Positions 1 to 8,813 of a DNA stretch of 64,000 nucleotides are shown here, in pieces (the stretch's first letter is position 1; the number at the start of each line of letters is the position of its first letter). The stretch comes from JBHELB01 sp041859045 (GTDB lineage: Bacteria > Hydrogenedentota > Hydrogenedentia > Hydrogenedentales > SLHB01), in NCBI GenBank assembly GCA_041859045.1, contig JBHELB010000027.1, forward strand, positions 192,044 through 256,043, given 5' to 3'. The notes under the pieces are model-generated. The model saw only the letters and a program-made list of their open reading frames with translations. It was not told the DNA's origin and did not search any database. Position numbers and translations under genes: made by a program.

Positions 1-432
1 TACATCAATCTGCGGGGGCGCGAGGGCCAGGGCAGCGTCGCGTCGGAAGAGGCCGCGGCGTTGACGAACGAGCTTCGCGAGAGACTCCTCGCCGTGCGCG
101 ATCCGAGCACCAACGCGCCGGTGTTCGATGACGTTACGACCACGATGACGCCCGGCAGCGACGGGCCGGATCTCGTGTTGGGCTATGCGGACGGCTATCA
201 GTCCACAAAGGAAGCCGCCAAAGGCGCTGCGCCCGCCGCGCTGTTTGAAGACAACGCGAGCGCGTGGAGCGGCGACCACGCGGGATCGAGCGGTGCCCAT
301 ACGCCGGGCATTCTGTTCGTTAACGCGCCGGTGAAAGACGCGCCGTCGATTATGGATATTGGCGTCACTGCGCTGACGCGGCTCGGCGCGCGTCCGGCGG
401 CTGACGTTGCAGGCAAGAACTTCCTGAAGTAG
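1..432 (+). CDS. Type I phosphodiesterase / nucleotide pyrophosphatase family protein, C-terminal part (5' truncated)
   Basis: The reading frame is open from base 1, so the gene begins before the window; 143 residues are visible. The motif YINLRGREGQGSV near the visible start, followed by DHAGSSGAHTPGILFVNAPV, matches the C-terminal half of alkaline-phosphatase-superfamily type I phosphodiesterases. In that family the last part of the fold carries a His metal ligand (here the H of SGDHAGSSGAH is the candidate) and a gate that announces the protein's own 'G-x-L-F-x-N' strand. The substrate cannot be told from this fragment. It is followed by a 94-base gap and a DUF4432 gene on the same strand, which may be co-transcribed. 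Family assignment is by motif recognition; the catalytic Thr/Ser and the other metal ligands lie outside the window. Confidence 0.72.
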   Translation, partial: YINLRGREGQGSVASEEAAALTNELRERLLAVRDPSTNAPVFDDVTTTMTPGSDGPDLVLGYADGYQSTKEAAKGAAPAALFEDNASAWSGDHAGSSGAHTPGILFVNAPVKDAPSIMDIGVTALTRLGARPAADVAGKNFLK

Positions 433-526
433 CGCTGGCCAAGCATAACCACTTTTCCTGTTGCGTCTGCCGGTGTATGATGGGCGGAAAGCGGAGTCAC
501 CCGCCGCGCGAAAAGGAGATGTCGCG

Positions 527-1654
527 ATGAACCTCTACGGCAAAGCATTCTCGGTGCAGGACCTGCGCAAGCGCGTGGGCAACATGGATCAGATCGCCGG
601 AATTCGCATCGTGCAGTTGGACGAAGGCAACGAACGTCCCGCGCGTGCGGCGCTGTTCCACACCGGCGCGGGCCTGGAATTCACCGTGCTGCTTGACCGC
701 GGGATGGACATCCCCTCGGCGTCGTTTCAGGGCAAGGCGATGGGATGGCGTTCGACGACGGGCGACGTCGCGCCGCAGTACTACGAGCCAGAAGGCATCC
801 GCTGGTTGCGCAGCTATTTCGGCGGCCTATTGACGACGTGCGGTTTGACGCATGTCGGCGCGCCAAAGCCGGAGAGCGCCTTGCTCGGCAACGGGCTGCA
901 CGGCCGCATCGGCCACACGCCCGCGCGCAATCTTCAGGTCGTGCAGGAATGGCGCGGCAACGATTACCTGCTCAGCGTCACCGGCACGATGCGCGAAACC
1001 GCGGTGTTTGGCGAAAACCTTACGCTCACGCGCACGGTGTGGACCAAGCTCGGCGAACGGCGCTTCTGGATCCGCGACGTGGTGACGAACGAGGGCTTCC
1101 AGCGCACGAAGTTCATGCTGCTGTACCACTGCAACATCGGCTGGCCCGCCGTCGATGCGGGCTCGGAGATTCTCGCGCCGAGCCGCACCGTCGCGCCGCG
1201 CGACCCCATCGCCGCGGACGGCAAGGAACACTGGAACCGGCTCGATCCCCCCACACACGGCTACAAAGAGAAGTGCTACTACCACGACATGGCCGCCGGG
1301 CGCGATGGCCGCGTGACGGCCGCGATCGTGAACGACGGATTCAAACGCGGCGAAGGTTTCGGTGTGTACGTGACGTACAACAAGACGCAGCTTCCGCGTT
1401 TTGTGCAGTGGAAGCAGATGGGCGAGCAGGATTATGTTCTTGGATTCGAGCCCTGCAACTGCGGCGTCGAAGGGCGCGACGTCGACGAACGTCTCGGCCT
1501 GCTGCACTCGCTGCGTCCGGGCGAAAGCAATCTATACGACCTCGAGTTTGGTCCCGTGACCGAGAAAACGCACGTGGAGACGTTGCGAAAAGCCTGCCGC
1601 AAGGTGAAACTCAGTTTTGCGGAAAGTTACCGTGATTTTGTGAAGAAACCATAG
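527..1654 (+). CDS. DUF4432 family, aldose-1-epimerase-like protein
   Basis: A 375-residue protein of the galactose-mutarotase-like beta-sandwich superfamily. Characteristic stretches are the N-terminal LDRGMDIPSASFQGKAMGW, then GGLLTTCGLTHVGAP, GLHGRIGHTPARN and LLYHCNIGWP, which recur in DUF4432 members. Members are predicted to bind sugars and possibly interconvert anomers; no reaction is proven for this subgroup. The ATG at 527 is chosen because AAAAGGAGA lies 8 bases upstream; the frame is open further upstream but has no better start. The end is 6 bases before the stop of a convergent lipoprotein gene. With the neighbouring GH38 mannosidase and isomerases it fits a sugar-catabolic neighbourhood. 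Family is secure, function is not. Confidence 0.85.
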   Translation: MNLYGKAFSVQDLRKRVGNMDQIAGIRIVQLDEGNERPARAALFHTGAGLEFTVLLDRGMDIPSASFQGKAMGWRSTTGDVAPQYYEPEGIRWLRSYFGGLLTTCGLTHVGAPKPESALLGNGLHGRIGHTPARNLQVVQEWRGNDYLLSVTGTMRETAVFGENLTLTRTVWTKLGERRFWIRDVVTNEGFQRTKFMLLYHCNIGWPAVDAGSEILAPSRTVAPRDPIAADGKEHWNRLDPPTHGYKEKCYYHDMAAGRDGRVTAAIVNDGFKRGEGFGVYVTYNKTQLPRFVQWKQMGEQDYVLGFEPCNCGVEGRDVDERLGLLHSLRPGESNLYDLEFGPVTEKTHVETLRKACRKVKLSFAESYRDFVKKP

Positions 1655-1660
1655 CGGGCT

Positions 1661-2245
1661 TCACCACGTTTCGAGCAGCCGAATACGATCGGCTTTGCAG
1701 TAGCAGATCGTGGTGCTCGGCCTGTCGCTCGTGTAGGCGTAGCCTTTCTGTTTGAGCATTTTGTGGAAGCGGTATTGATTGAGCCAGCTCATCCCGGAAT
1801 TTGCCGGCGCGGTGCAGGTATCGACCCAGATCGGATTCTCCCGCGTCGGCAGGGCCTCCAGCGCCGCCAAGAATCTGCGTGGGTCCGTCATTCCGGTGTA
1901 CGTCTTGTGCTCAAGGTCGAACAGGAAGTACCCCGTCCCCCATTCGCGACGGCACACGAGCAGCATCGCGAACTGCGAACCGTACGCAACCGGCGCGGAC
2001 GGCGCTGTGGCCTGAACCACACCCTCCGTGGCGTAGCCCTTCTCGGAAATCACCGCCGGGGTTTCTTTCGTGGTTCCATCCGGCATGTTGAAGACGAGCC
2101 ACGCCAGCACGATCCGTCCCTGTGCATCCGTGGGCGCGGGCTTCCATGTCACGGGGCCTTGCGGCGCGTTGGAGACCGCGCACCCCGCCGCGAACATCAC
2201 TGCAAGAACGCTTAACAATACCGTGCACGTGCATCGAGTTTTCAT
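1661..2245 (-). CDS. Hypothetical lipoprotein
   Basis: A 194-residue protein with a short positive N-terminus, a hydrophobic stretch and a lipobox-like MFAAGC ending at about residue 22, so it is predicted to be exported and lipid-anchored at Cys. The mature part has an Ile/Val/Trp-rich N-terminal region and several cysteines (for example CRREWGTGYF and the C-terminal ICYCKADRIRLLETW). I do not recognise a family. It lies downstream of the beta-lactamase fusion gene on the same strand, but a UUCG-loop terminator sits between them, so it probably has its own promoter. It converges on the DUF4432 gene with only 6 bases between stops. Confidence 0.7.
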   Translation of the reverse strand: MKTRCTCTVLLSVLAVMFAAGCAVSNAPQGPVTWKPAPTDAQGRIVLAWLVFNMPDGTTKETPAVISEKGYATEGVVQATAPSAPVAYGSQFAMLLVCRREWGTGYFLFDLEHKTYTGMTDPRRFLAALEALPTRENPIWVDTCTAPANSGMSWLNQYRFHKMLKQKGYAYTSDRPSTTICYCKADRIRLLETW

Positions 2246-2298
2246 GAAGAGAGCGTACTCTCATGTTTCTTTCGTTCGCAAGCGCCGGAAGAAACAGC

Positions 2299-2326
2299 GC
2301 AGCCCCACACCGAAGTGCGGGGCTGC
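2299..2326 (-). terminator. Hairpin terminator with UUCG tetraloop
   Basis: Read on the minus strand, a 12-bp stem (GCAGCCCCGCAC paired with GTGTGGGGCTGC) closes a TTCG loop. One pair is a G-U wobble only on the minus-strand RNA and would be an A-C mismatch on the plus strand, which supports minus-strand function. It follows the stop of the beta-lactamase fusion by about 16 bases. There is no strong T-run after it, only GCTGTTTCTTCC. Confidence 0.6.
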
Positions 2327-2342
2327 GAGCGAAAGCGAGAGG

Positions 2343-4916
2343 TTATTTCGTGGCGTCCTTTTCCATGTTGTCCACGATCGCCGCGATAAACTTCGGGTAG
2401 TGGTCGGCGTACTTCGGTCCGGCGGTGTTGCGCGTCATGACGATGACGAGCTTGTTCTCCGGGTCGATGCGGAACGTGGCCGACGACGCCGCGCCGTGGG
2501 CGAAGGTCTTCGGGCTGAGGCCCTTCTCCGGCATCGGCACCGCGCCAATGCCCCAGACGACGTCGGTGTCCGGGCCGAGAATCTTCGTCAGTTTTTGCGG
2601 CATCATCTTCTCGAACGTCGCCTCGCTGAAGAAGCGCATGTTGCCATACGCACCCTTATTGAGCAGCATTTGGCCGATCTTCGCGATGTCCATCGGCACG
2701 CTGCGCGTGTACGCCGACATGTCGATGATGTCCGTGTTTTCGCAGCCCAACGGATCGAGCAGATGGTTCTTCGCGTAGCGCGGCTGGCATTCGCCAGTGA
2801 CCTGCTCCATGATCTTACCCGCGATGGCATAGCCGAGGCCGTTGTACATCATCGCCTTGCCGACCTTCAGATTCGGGTAGACCTCGGAAATGCTCTCCTC
2901 GAGGTCGTTGAACTCGTCGCCCCAGTGGTCGGGGTAGTAGCCCTTCTGCGTGATCCCGAGGTTCGTGCCCGCCGTGTGCGTGAACAAGTGGCGGATGGTG
3001 ATCGGCGTTTCGACCGGGATGTTGCGGAAAGACGGCAGATAGCGGTCGATCGGCGTGTCGAGGTCCACAAGGCCTTGATCGACCAGCATCATCATCTGCG
3101 TTCCGCCGAGCAGCTTCGAGATCGACGCCATCCAGCTCTTCGTGGTCACGGTCATCGGTTGGCCGTCGCGCGTGCCGTACGCGTCGTGGAAGAAGACGAC
3201 GCCGTTGCGCGCCACGCACACCGCAAACGGCTCCTTGCTCTCCTCCGCCCACGCTTTGCACACCGCGTCGAGTTGTTTCACAACGCCCGGCTTCATGCCC
3301 GCGGCCTTCGCGCTGCCCTTACGCAGTTCCGGTGCAGGCGCGCCCTCGATCGGTTTCGGACACACAAACGGCGCAGCAAATTCCTTGTCCGTGGCGTACA
3401 TCCGACGTTTGAAATCCACCCACCATTGCCGGTCCGCCGCCTTCGCGTTTTCCGCCACGCGCACAGCATCGCCTTTCATTGGCGGTTTCGCTTCGCTGAG
3501 CCCGGCCAACAGCGCCGCGCCCTGGAAATCCGAAATGAGCGCGTCTTCAAACAGACGGTGGACATAGTGGCCAATCGCGCCGGATTGCGATTCGATCACG
3601 GCGGGGTCGATGCCGAGTTCGGGCGGCAGCACCACGCTCGCGTCGGAGTTGAAGTAGCTAAAGTTCACGTTCTCATATGCGGGCGGCATCTTGAACAGCG
3701 TTCGGAAACGGCGGATCGGTTGGCCATTCTCCGGGACAATCTCGACCACCGCGCCGTAGCGTCCCGGCTCCTGCGCCGTCGTTACCGGCTGGAAGTTCTT
3801 GTCGTAATAAGTCGTCCGCACGACGTACGGTCCTATACAATTCTGCGCCGTCACAGGATCCGCGAAATCCGCCTGCGGGAAGCCCGATCCCTTGAACACA
3901 TACGGGTCGAACACGATCGGCGCCATCAGCAGAAACTTTACGCGCAAATCGTCGGCGTTGGGTGCGGTAAGCGTGGCCATCGGCGCGCCGCCCAGCGAAA
4001 CGGCCAGCGGCCCCTTTGGCTGATTGCCGGGCGAAAGCGTGAAGTAGAACGTCCGCGAGGAACGGCCATTGCTCGCCAACAGCACACCGGCTCCCAGCGT
4101 CTTTCCGTCGGCTTGCACTTCGACCGGCTTCCCCGCATCCGCCGCGCCCGCCGTTACCGAGAGGCGGTATCGCCCGTAGTTGTCGAGGTCGCCGCGCGCG
4201 ACCGAGGTCACCGGCGCACTGGGCTTCTTGGTCAGCCGCAACGCGTACATCGCGTTGGGATTCTCATGCGTGCGTGTTTTCGGAAACCAGTTTGCCTGGA
4301 ACCGGCTCGGCGTCTTGTCACCGTCCTCGATAAACAGTTGGAAACCAATCTCCGCGCCGTCTTTCGCCTCGATGCCGAGATTGCTCCACGGCAACACGGC
4401 CTCGATGGAATACGCGAGGTCGTTCCGCGCCCCGGCGCTCACCAGTGTCGCCTTCCACTCTTTGGAGGGCGCACCGAGGTTGGGGCCGTAGAACCGCGAA
4501 CGCATTGCCTCCTGCCCTGGCATGTGCCCCGGCGTCACGACCAGGTGCGTCATCTCGCGCGAACCGCGTTTCTTTGCGACGAAGATCTCCGCCGCGTCGC
4601 GGTCCCACAAGTTGTTCATGTCCTGCGACTCCTCGCGTATGTCGTCGCGCACGGCGAGGTAGAGGCAGAGCCCCTCTTCGTTCCAACCCAGCCGGAAGCG
4701 CGGGTCGAAGTTCTCCGGCGGCTGGGCGCGGCCCATCTTATTGAGCATGACATTTACTTCGAGTCCAGGCGACTTCCATTGATCGCCGAGTCCGTTGGGC
4801 GTCAGCGCCCCGACATAGGGAATGTCATAGACCTGCGTTTCATCTTGCGCCCAAACCGCAGGCGTCAATAGAAACGCCAGCAGCAGGACCACGGTGACAA
4901 TGCGTGCATGTTTCAT
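2343..4916 (-). CDS. Secreted protein: CBM9-like domain fused to a class C beta-lactamase / serine hydrolase domain
   Basis: The 857-residue product has a signal peptide (MKHARIVTVVLLLAFLLTPA, cleaved near VWAQ). Residues about 30-210 form a CBM9-like sandwich (LCLYLAVRDD, DRDAAEIFV, YSIEAVLPWSNLG), a region usually binding carbohydrate. A middle region of about 250 residues is unassigned. The last 330 residues are a class C beta-lactamase fold: SISK at 598-601 supplies the nucleophile Ser598 and Lys601, HLFTHTAG follows, YNGLGYAI places the tyrosine at 691, and FAHGAASS replaces the usual HGG/KTG. The YxN motif reads YNG. Such proteins are more often esterases or peptidases than antibiotic-resistance enzymes. 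The ATG at 4916 is preferred over 4931 because GGAAGGAACC precedes it. It lies 25 bases downstream of the GH38 gene, so they may form one transcript. Confidence 0.82.
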   Translation of the reverse strand: MKHARIVTVVLLLAFLLTPAVWAQDETQVYDIPYVGALTPNGLGDQWKSPGLEVNVMLNKMGRAQPPENFDPRFRLGWNEEGLCLYLAVRDDIREESQDMNNLWDRDAAEIFVAKKRGSREMTHLVVTPGHMPGQEAMRSRFYGPNLGAPSKEWKATLVSAGARNDLAYSIEAVLPWSNLGIEAKDGAEIGFQLFIEDGDKTPSRFQANWFPKTRTHENPNAMYALRLTKKPSAPVTSVARGDLDNYGRYRLSVTAGAADAGKPVEVQADGKTLGAGVLLASNGRSSRTFYFTLSPGNQPKGPLAVSLGGAPMATLTAPNADDLRVKFLLMAPIVFDPYVFKGSGFPQADFADPVTAQNCIGPYVVRTTYYDKNFQPVTTAQEPGRYGAVVEIVPENGQPIRRFRTLFKMPPAYENVNFSYFNSDASVVLPPELGIDPAVIESQSGAIGHYVHRLFEDALISDFQGAALLAGLSEAKPPMKGDAVRVAENAKAADRQWWVDFKRRMYATDKEFAAPFVCPKPIEGAPAPELRKGSAKAAGMKPGVVKQLDAVCKAWAEESKEPFAVCVARNGVVFFHDAYGTRDGQPMTVTTKSWMASISKLLGGTQMMMLVDQGLVDLDTPIDRYLPSFRNIPVETPITIRHLFTHTAGTNLGITQKGYYPDHWGDEFNDLEESISEVYPNLKVGKAMMYNGLGYAIAGKIMEQVTGECQPRYAKNHLLDPLGCENTDIIDMSAYTRSVPMDIAKIGQMLLNKGAYGNMRFFSEATFEKMMPQKLTKILGPDTDVVWGIGAVPMPEKGLSPKTFAHGAASSATFRIDPENKLVIVMTRNTAGPKYADHYPKFIAAIVDNMEKDATK

Positions 4917-4941
4917 GGTGGTTCCTTCCAATTCCTCGCGG

Positions 4942-7419
4942 TTAATCCTCTATCAGACTCGCTTCGCACACCGATTTCGAGACCGGATCGATGCGAAGCG
5001 TTTTCACCTCGAAGCCGCCAAGCTGGGCCGTATAGTCGATACCCAGCGCCGGAATCGACACCGTCGTCTCGCGCGGCGAACCTGTCGGCTCAAACAGCCT
5101 CAATATATAGACGTCGCCGTCCTCCGCTTTTTTGAACGCCGACGCCTGCGTCACGTCATCGCTCAGGGTCAGCCCCGGCAACGGCACGGCGCCCATGCCG
5201 GACGGGCAGAACGACAATGCAAACGGCCGCTCGTTACGCACGACGGCCTCGCGGTCCACCTGGGCCAGCCGCGCGGCGCGCGGCCCGCCGTTCAACCAGA
5301 ATCGGAACAGGCGTTCTCCCTGATCGATGCGCGGCGAGAATCGGTCCTGTGGCACGATCGGGCGTTCGTGGATCGGGTGCCCGGAGTACGCCGCCGAGCG
5401 CAGTAGACTGAGCCGCAGTTCGCCGTCGCAGAAGTCCGAACCGTAGACGCCTTCGTTGATGATCGTGAGCGCGCAGTCCTCTTTTTCGGACACCAGCGCC
5501 GTCCATTTCTGCGCGACGACCTCGCGGCCGGTCGCCGGGAACGGTTGCACGCCAAACGCCACTTGCCCGAGGTAGCTCGGCTCCGAGAAAGCACTCGGCA
5601 ACGCGAGTTTCAACATGCGGCTCTTCTCGTTCCAATACACGCGCACGACGATTTCGATTTCCGCGCCTTGTTTCGGCAGTTTGTAGTGAACCACCGCGAA
5701 GGAATCGCCGTACTCGAACAACGCTTCGATGACCAAGCGCACCGGGCCGTCCTCAATCGGGCGCACCGACCCCAACCGTTCGACGCCCACGCCCGAAAAA
5801 CGCGTGCCGCGTTCAGCCGACATCAGCGTGAATGCGCCGATCACATCGCGGAACTGCTGATAGCGGGTTTCCCAGGGATCGTCGTTATCGTTCAGCACAA
5901 GCAGCTTCAGTGCGCCCGGCTGGAGCATCGACACGCCGTCCACTTCGTAGCGATCCAGCAGTCCCGTCTCGACGTTTACTGCCGCAGCGAACCCCGGCGA
6001 TTCCACCACGTACGCGCCGTTCTGCGGTTGCACCGTGGGCAGCGGCCGCGCAGGCAAGACCTCAAGCGTGCAGTCGAACCGATTCATCTGCGACGGAGCG
6101 AGTTCGGCCACGAACACGCCGCGTTTGCGCCAGTCGAGGTTGATGTTGCTCAGTTCCTGCTCGTTCTGCGACGGAACCGGCACACCGTCGCGGGTCACGG
6201 TCGGCACGGTGAACTGTTCCTCCCAACTGCCGTCCGCGAGTTGAAACTCGCATTCGACGACAGTACGCACCGGGAAGGGGTGCGGGTTATAGACAAGGAT
6301 CGGGATTTGGTTTTCCTTAAGTTTGGGCTGACCACTTGCCAGCGCGTAAAACGCCCGCGCGCGCACCCGCGACAACAGTTCGAGCCCGTGATCCATGAGG
6401 CGCAGCCCGGCGTCTTCGACGGGTTGAATCGACGACCCCGGCAAAATGTCGTGAAACTCGGCGTTGAGCAAGTCGCGCGTGGCTTCACGCAGTTCCTCGT
6501 GTGGATACGCGATGAGGCCTTGAAGCGCGGCCGCCGAGCACATCTTTTCGGTCATGAACAGCGTGTTTTCGAGCAGGCGATGCTTTTGCTTGATACGCAC
6601 CTGCGACGTGTAGCAGCCCGGCCCCCAAGGGTTGATGTCGTCCGCGTGACGTGGGAGTTCCACGCCGCTCGCGCGAAGTTCATCGAAAAAACGTTCCGGG
6701 GTGGAGTGCAGAATCTGCACCTCTTCGCGTCCCGCCGCCAGCGCGTTAAGATCGTTGATGTCCTTGCGCGACGGCCCGCCGCCATGATTACCTACGCCCC
6801 ACAGGCACAACCCCATCTCACGGTCTTGCGTAGCCGTCAGCCAGTTCTCGACCTTCTCGCGCGCCTTGCCCAGACCCGACGCATAGAATTCAGACGCACG
6901 GTGACCGTTGATCTCCGAACCGTCATAACCCACCCAGATGAAGTCGTCCGCAGGCAACGCGCAATCATTCTGCGCCGGACGGCAGAAGAGATAGGAGTCA
7001 TACCCCGCCTTCTTCAGAATCTGCACTAGCCCGCGCGTGTGGCCGAACGGATCGAAGTTGATCGCCGTGCGCGGGGTTACGCCGAACTTCTCGCGAAAGT
7101 ATCGGCGGCCATACAGGCACTGCCGCACAAACGACTCGCCGCTGGGCATGTTGCAGTCGGGTTGCAGGTACCACCCGCCCATGATGTGCCATTTGCCCGC
7201 CGCCACCAACTTCCGGATTCGTTCAAACAACGCCGGTTCGTATTCTTCGACCCAGCGGTAAAGCGTCACCTCGTTGTGATTGAAAATGTAACCCTCGAAC
7301 TCTTCGCAGAAGTCCGCCGCCGCGCGGAACGTCGAAATCGCCGCTGCCGCCCCTTCTTCCCATTCCCATAACCAGCACGGATCGATGTGTGCGTTCGACA
7401 CCAGATGCATCTTCTTCAT
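4942..7419 (-). CDS. Alpha-mannosidase, glycoside hydrolase family 38
   Basis: The 825-residue protein is a full-length GH38 enzyme, which hydrolyses terminal alpha-mannosides with retention using a zinc ion. The zinc-binding His and Asp are seen in SNAHIDPCWLW (His11, Asp13). The nucleophile is the Asp of NFDPFGHTRG (Asp123), and the downstream zinc His lies in EFHDILPGSS. The C-terminal half (VYNPHPFPV, then FRDVIGAF and WNEKSRMLKLALP) is the family beta-sandwich. No signal peptide is visible, so it is likely cytoplasmic and acts on imported mannosides. The start at 7419 is preceded by AGGAGA at a rather long distance; an in-frame ATG three codons later is possible. It stands upstream of the CBM9/beta-lactamase gene. 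Confidence 0.93.
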   Translation of the reverse strand: MKKMHLVSNAHIDPCWLWEWEEGAAAAISTFRAAADFCEEFEGYIFNHNEVTLYRWVEEYEPALFERIRKLVAAGKWHIMGGWYLQPDCNMPSGESFVRQCLYGRRYFREKFGVTPRTAINFDPFGHTRGLVQILKKAGYDSYLFCRPAQNDCALPADDFIWVGYDGSEINGHRASEFYASGLGKAREKVENWLTATQDREMGLCLWGVGNHGGGPSRKDINDLNALAAGREEVQILHSTPERFFDELRASGVELPRHADDINPWGPGCYTSQVRIKQKHRLLENTLFMTEKMCSAAALQGLIAYPHEELREATRDLLNAEFHDILPGSSIQPVEDAGLRLMDHGLELLSRVRARAFYALASGQPKLKENQIPILVYNPHPFPVRTVVECEFQLADGSWEEQFTVPTVTRDGVPVPSQNEQELSNINLDWRKRGVFVAELAPSQMNRFDCTLEVLPARPLPTVQPQNGAYVVESPGFAAAVNVETGLLDRYEVDGVSMLQPGALKLLVLNDNDDPWETRYQQFRDVIGAFTLMSAERGTRFSGVGVERLGSVRPIEDGPVRLVIEALFEYGDSFAVVHYKLPKQGAEIEIVVRVYWNEKSRMLKLALPSAFSEPSYLGQVAFGVQPFPATGREVVAQKWTALVSEKEDCALTIINEGVYGSDFCDGELRLSLLRSAAYSGHPIHERPIVPQDRFSPRIDQGERLFRFWLNGGPRAARLAQVDREAVVRNERPFALSFCPSGMGAVPLPGLTLSDDVTQASAFKKAEDGDVYILRLFEPTGSPRETTVSIPALGIDYTAQLGGFEVKTLRIDPVSKSVCEASLIED

Positions 7420-7647
7420 GACGCGCGAACTCTCCTAAGGCGCTGCCGTTTTTCCAAAAATTCCTTCTGACAAAACAGAGCCGGAAGTATACCGCGCCGC
7501 GCGAGGAGAGGGAAATAGAGCGCAATAGACGCACATAGATGCCGAAGTGCGCGGAGTGCCCGCCTCGGTTTCTTCCGGAAGCGCAAAGATGGTAGGCTAA
7601 CGATCGGAGAATATCGCCAGAGGTGTCTGGAAAGAAGGGAGTTCGAC

Positions 7648-8016
7648 ATGTCGAAACCGGTGTACACCGCTGAGGAGGCCAAGGCCGCTCAGTTGAACGA
7701 AGACTGGGGCAGTCTGTCGTGGTTGGCGGATGAGGCCCGTGTGGGCAATATCGAAGGGCTGACGCTGGGGCGAGTGGTCATCAAGCGCGGCCAGAGCAAC
7801 CCGTCGCACGCCCACATGACCTGCGCCGAGGCGCTTTACCTACTGGCAGGCCGCTTGGAGCACACGCTCGGCGACGAACTCATTATCCTGGAAGCGGGCG
7901 ACACGCTCATCATTCCGGCGGGCGTGTACCACCACGCGGTCAGCACGGGCGATGTCGATGCGGACATGATCGTGGCCTACAATTCGGGCACACGGGATTT
8001 TGTGAAGGAAAAGTAG
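7648..8016 (+). CDS. Small cupin-domain protein
   Basis: A 122-residue single-domain cupin. The first cupin motif is seen around QSNPSHAHMTCAEALYLLAGRLEHTLGDE and the second around GDTLIIPAGVYHHAVSTGD, providing several His and Glu candidates for a metal site. Such stand-alone cupins commonly act in sugar metabolism as isomerases or sensors; the exact role is unknown. GAAGGGAG lies before the ATG. It is the first gene of a tight operon with a TIM-barrel isomerase (2 bases downstream) and a Gfo/Idh/MocA oxidoreductase, which suggests a shared carbohydrate pathway. It diverges from the mannosidase across a 228-base region in which I see no confident promoter. Confidence 0.85.
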   Translation: MSKPVYTAEEAKAAQLNEDWGSLSWLADEARVGNIEGLTLGRVVIKRGQSNPSHAHMTCAEALYLLAGRLEHTLGDELIILEAGDTLIIPAGVYHHAVSTGDVDADMIVAYNSGTRDFVKEK

Positions 8017-8018
8017 CC

Positions 8019-8771
8019 ATGCGCGCGGACGAACTGATCATCAGCCCGTGCTGCAATCCCGATCTGGGCTTGGAGGCGGCGCTGGCGGCCTATCAGCCGC
8101 TGGGATTTCGCTATTTCGAGGCCTTCACGTCCTGGGCGGCGTCGGCGCTGGATATTGCCCAGTCGCCCAAGGCGTACCGCGACCTGGCCGAGCGTTACGG
8201 GTTTTCCTTCGCCTCGATGCACCTTCCGCCGGTGGATGACGATCGCAAGGCCTCGCTCGACCACGCCATCAAAGCCGCCGAATTCGCCGCCGCGCTGGGG
8301 GTGAAAGTGGTCCTCTTCAAAGCCACGAACCGCCCCAACTACATCGCCACGGCGCGAACCTTCCTGGACCGGACCGAATCGCTGGGGCTTATTACCGTGG
8401 TGCAAAACCACGCCGGTTCGCCCATCACCACGCTGGAGGATTACCGCGAGGTCTTGGACGGCATTCACGACGACCGCCTGGAGGCCGTGCTTGAGGTGGG
8501 GCATTTTCATACGGCGGGGATTCCGTGGCGGAAGGGCTACACGTTTCTAGAAGGACGCATCGGGCTGGTCCACATCAAGGACCAAGTCGGCCCCGTCTCC
8601 GTACCCTACGGAACCGGCGAGATCGACCTGCCTGGCCTGTTCGAGCAGCTCAGGACCGCGCAGTGTCGAGCCCCCGTCGTGGTGGAGATGGAAGTGAAGG
8701 ATGCCGAGAATACGTTGCGCTACCTTGAGGAAGCGATGGCGTATTTGAAGCAAGAATGTGGGGTGGAATAG
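8019..8771 (+). CDS. Sugar phosphate isomerase/epimerase (xylose-isomerase-like TIM barrel)
   Basis: The 250-residue protein belongs to the AP_endonuc_2 / xylose-isomerase-like TIM-barrel group. Metal-ligand positions are suggested by TVVQNHAGSP, LEAVLEVGHFHTAG, GLVHIKDQVG and VVVEMEV, the last giving the C-terminal Glu of the metal site. These enzymes isomerise or epimerise keto-sugars or inositol derivatives; the substrate is not predictable here. It starts 2 bases after the cupin stop, with AAGGAAAAG overlapping the end of that gene as ribosome site, so the two are translationally linked. A dehydrogenase of the Gfo/Idh/MocA family follows 42 bases later, a common partner of such isomerases in PVC-type genomes. 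Confidence 0.88.
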   Translation: MRADELIISPCCNPDLGLEAALAAYQPLGFRYFEAFTSWAASALDIAQSPKAYRDLAERYGFSFASMHLPPVDDDRKASLDHAIKAAEFAAALGVKVVLFKATNRPNYIATARTFLDRTESLGLITVVQNHAGSPITTLEDYREVLDGIHDDRLEAVLEVGHFHTAGIPWRKGYTFLEGRIGLVHIKDQVGPVSVPYGTGEIDLPGLFEQLRTAQCRAPVVVEMEVKDAENTLRYLEEAMAYLKQECGVE

Positions 8772-8813
8772 GCGCCCAGGCGCAGCCTGAGGCGACAACG
8801 ACGGAGAATCGGC

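Noticed and set aside
2070..4871. A very long open frame on the plus strand, antisense to the beta-lactamase fusion gene
   Set aside because: It is very rich in Arg, His and Ala with no recognisable motifs, as expected for an antisense frame of a GC-rich gene. The minus-strand gene has clear domain motifs and a ribosome site.
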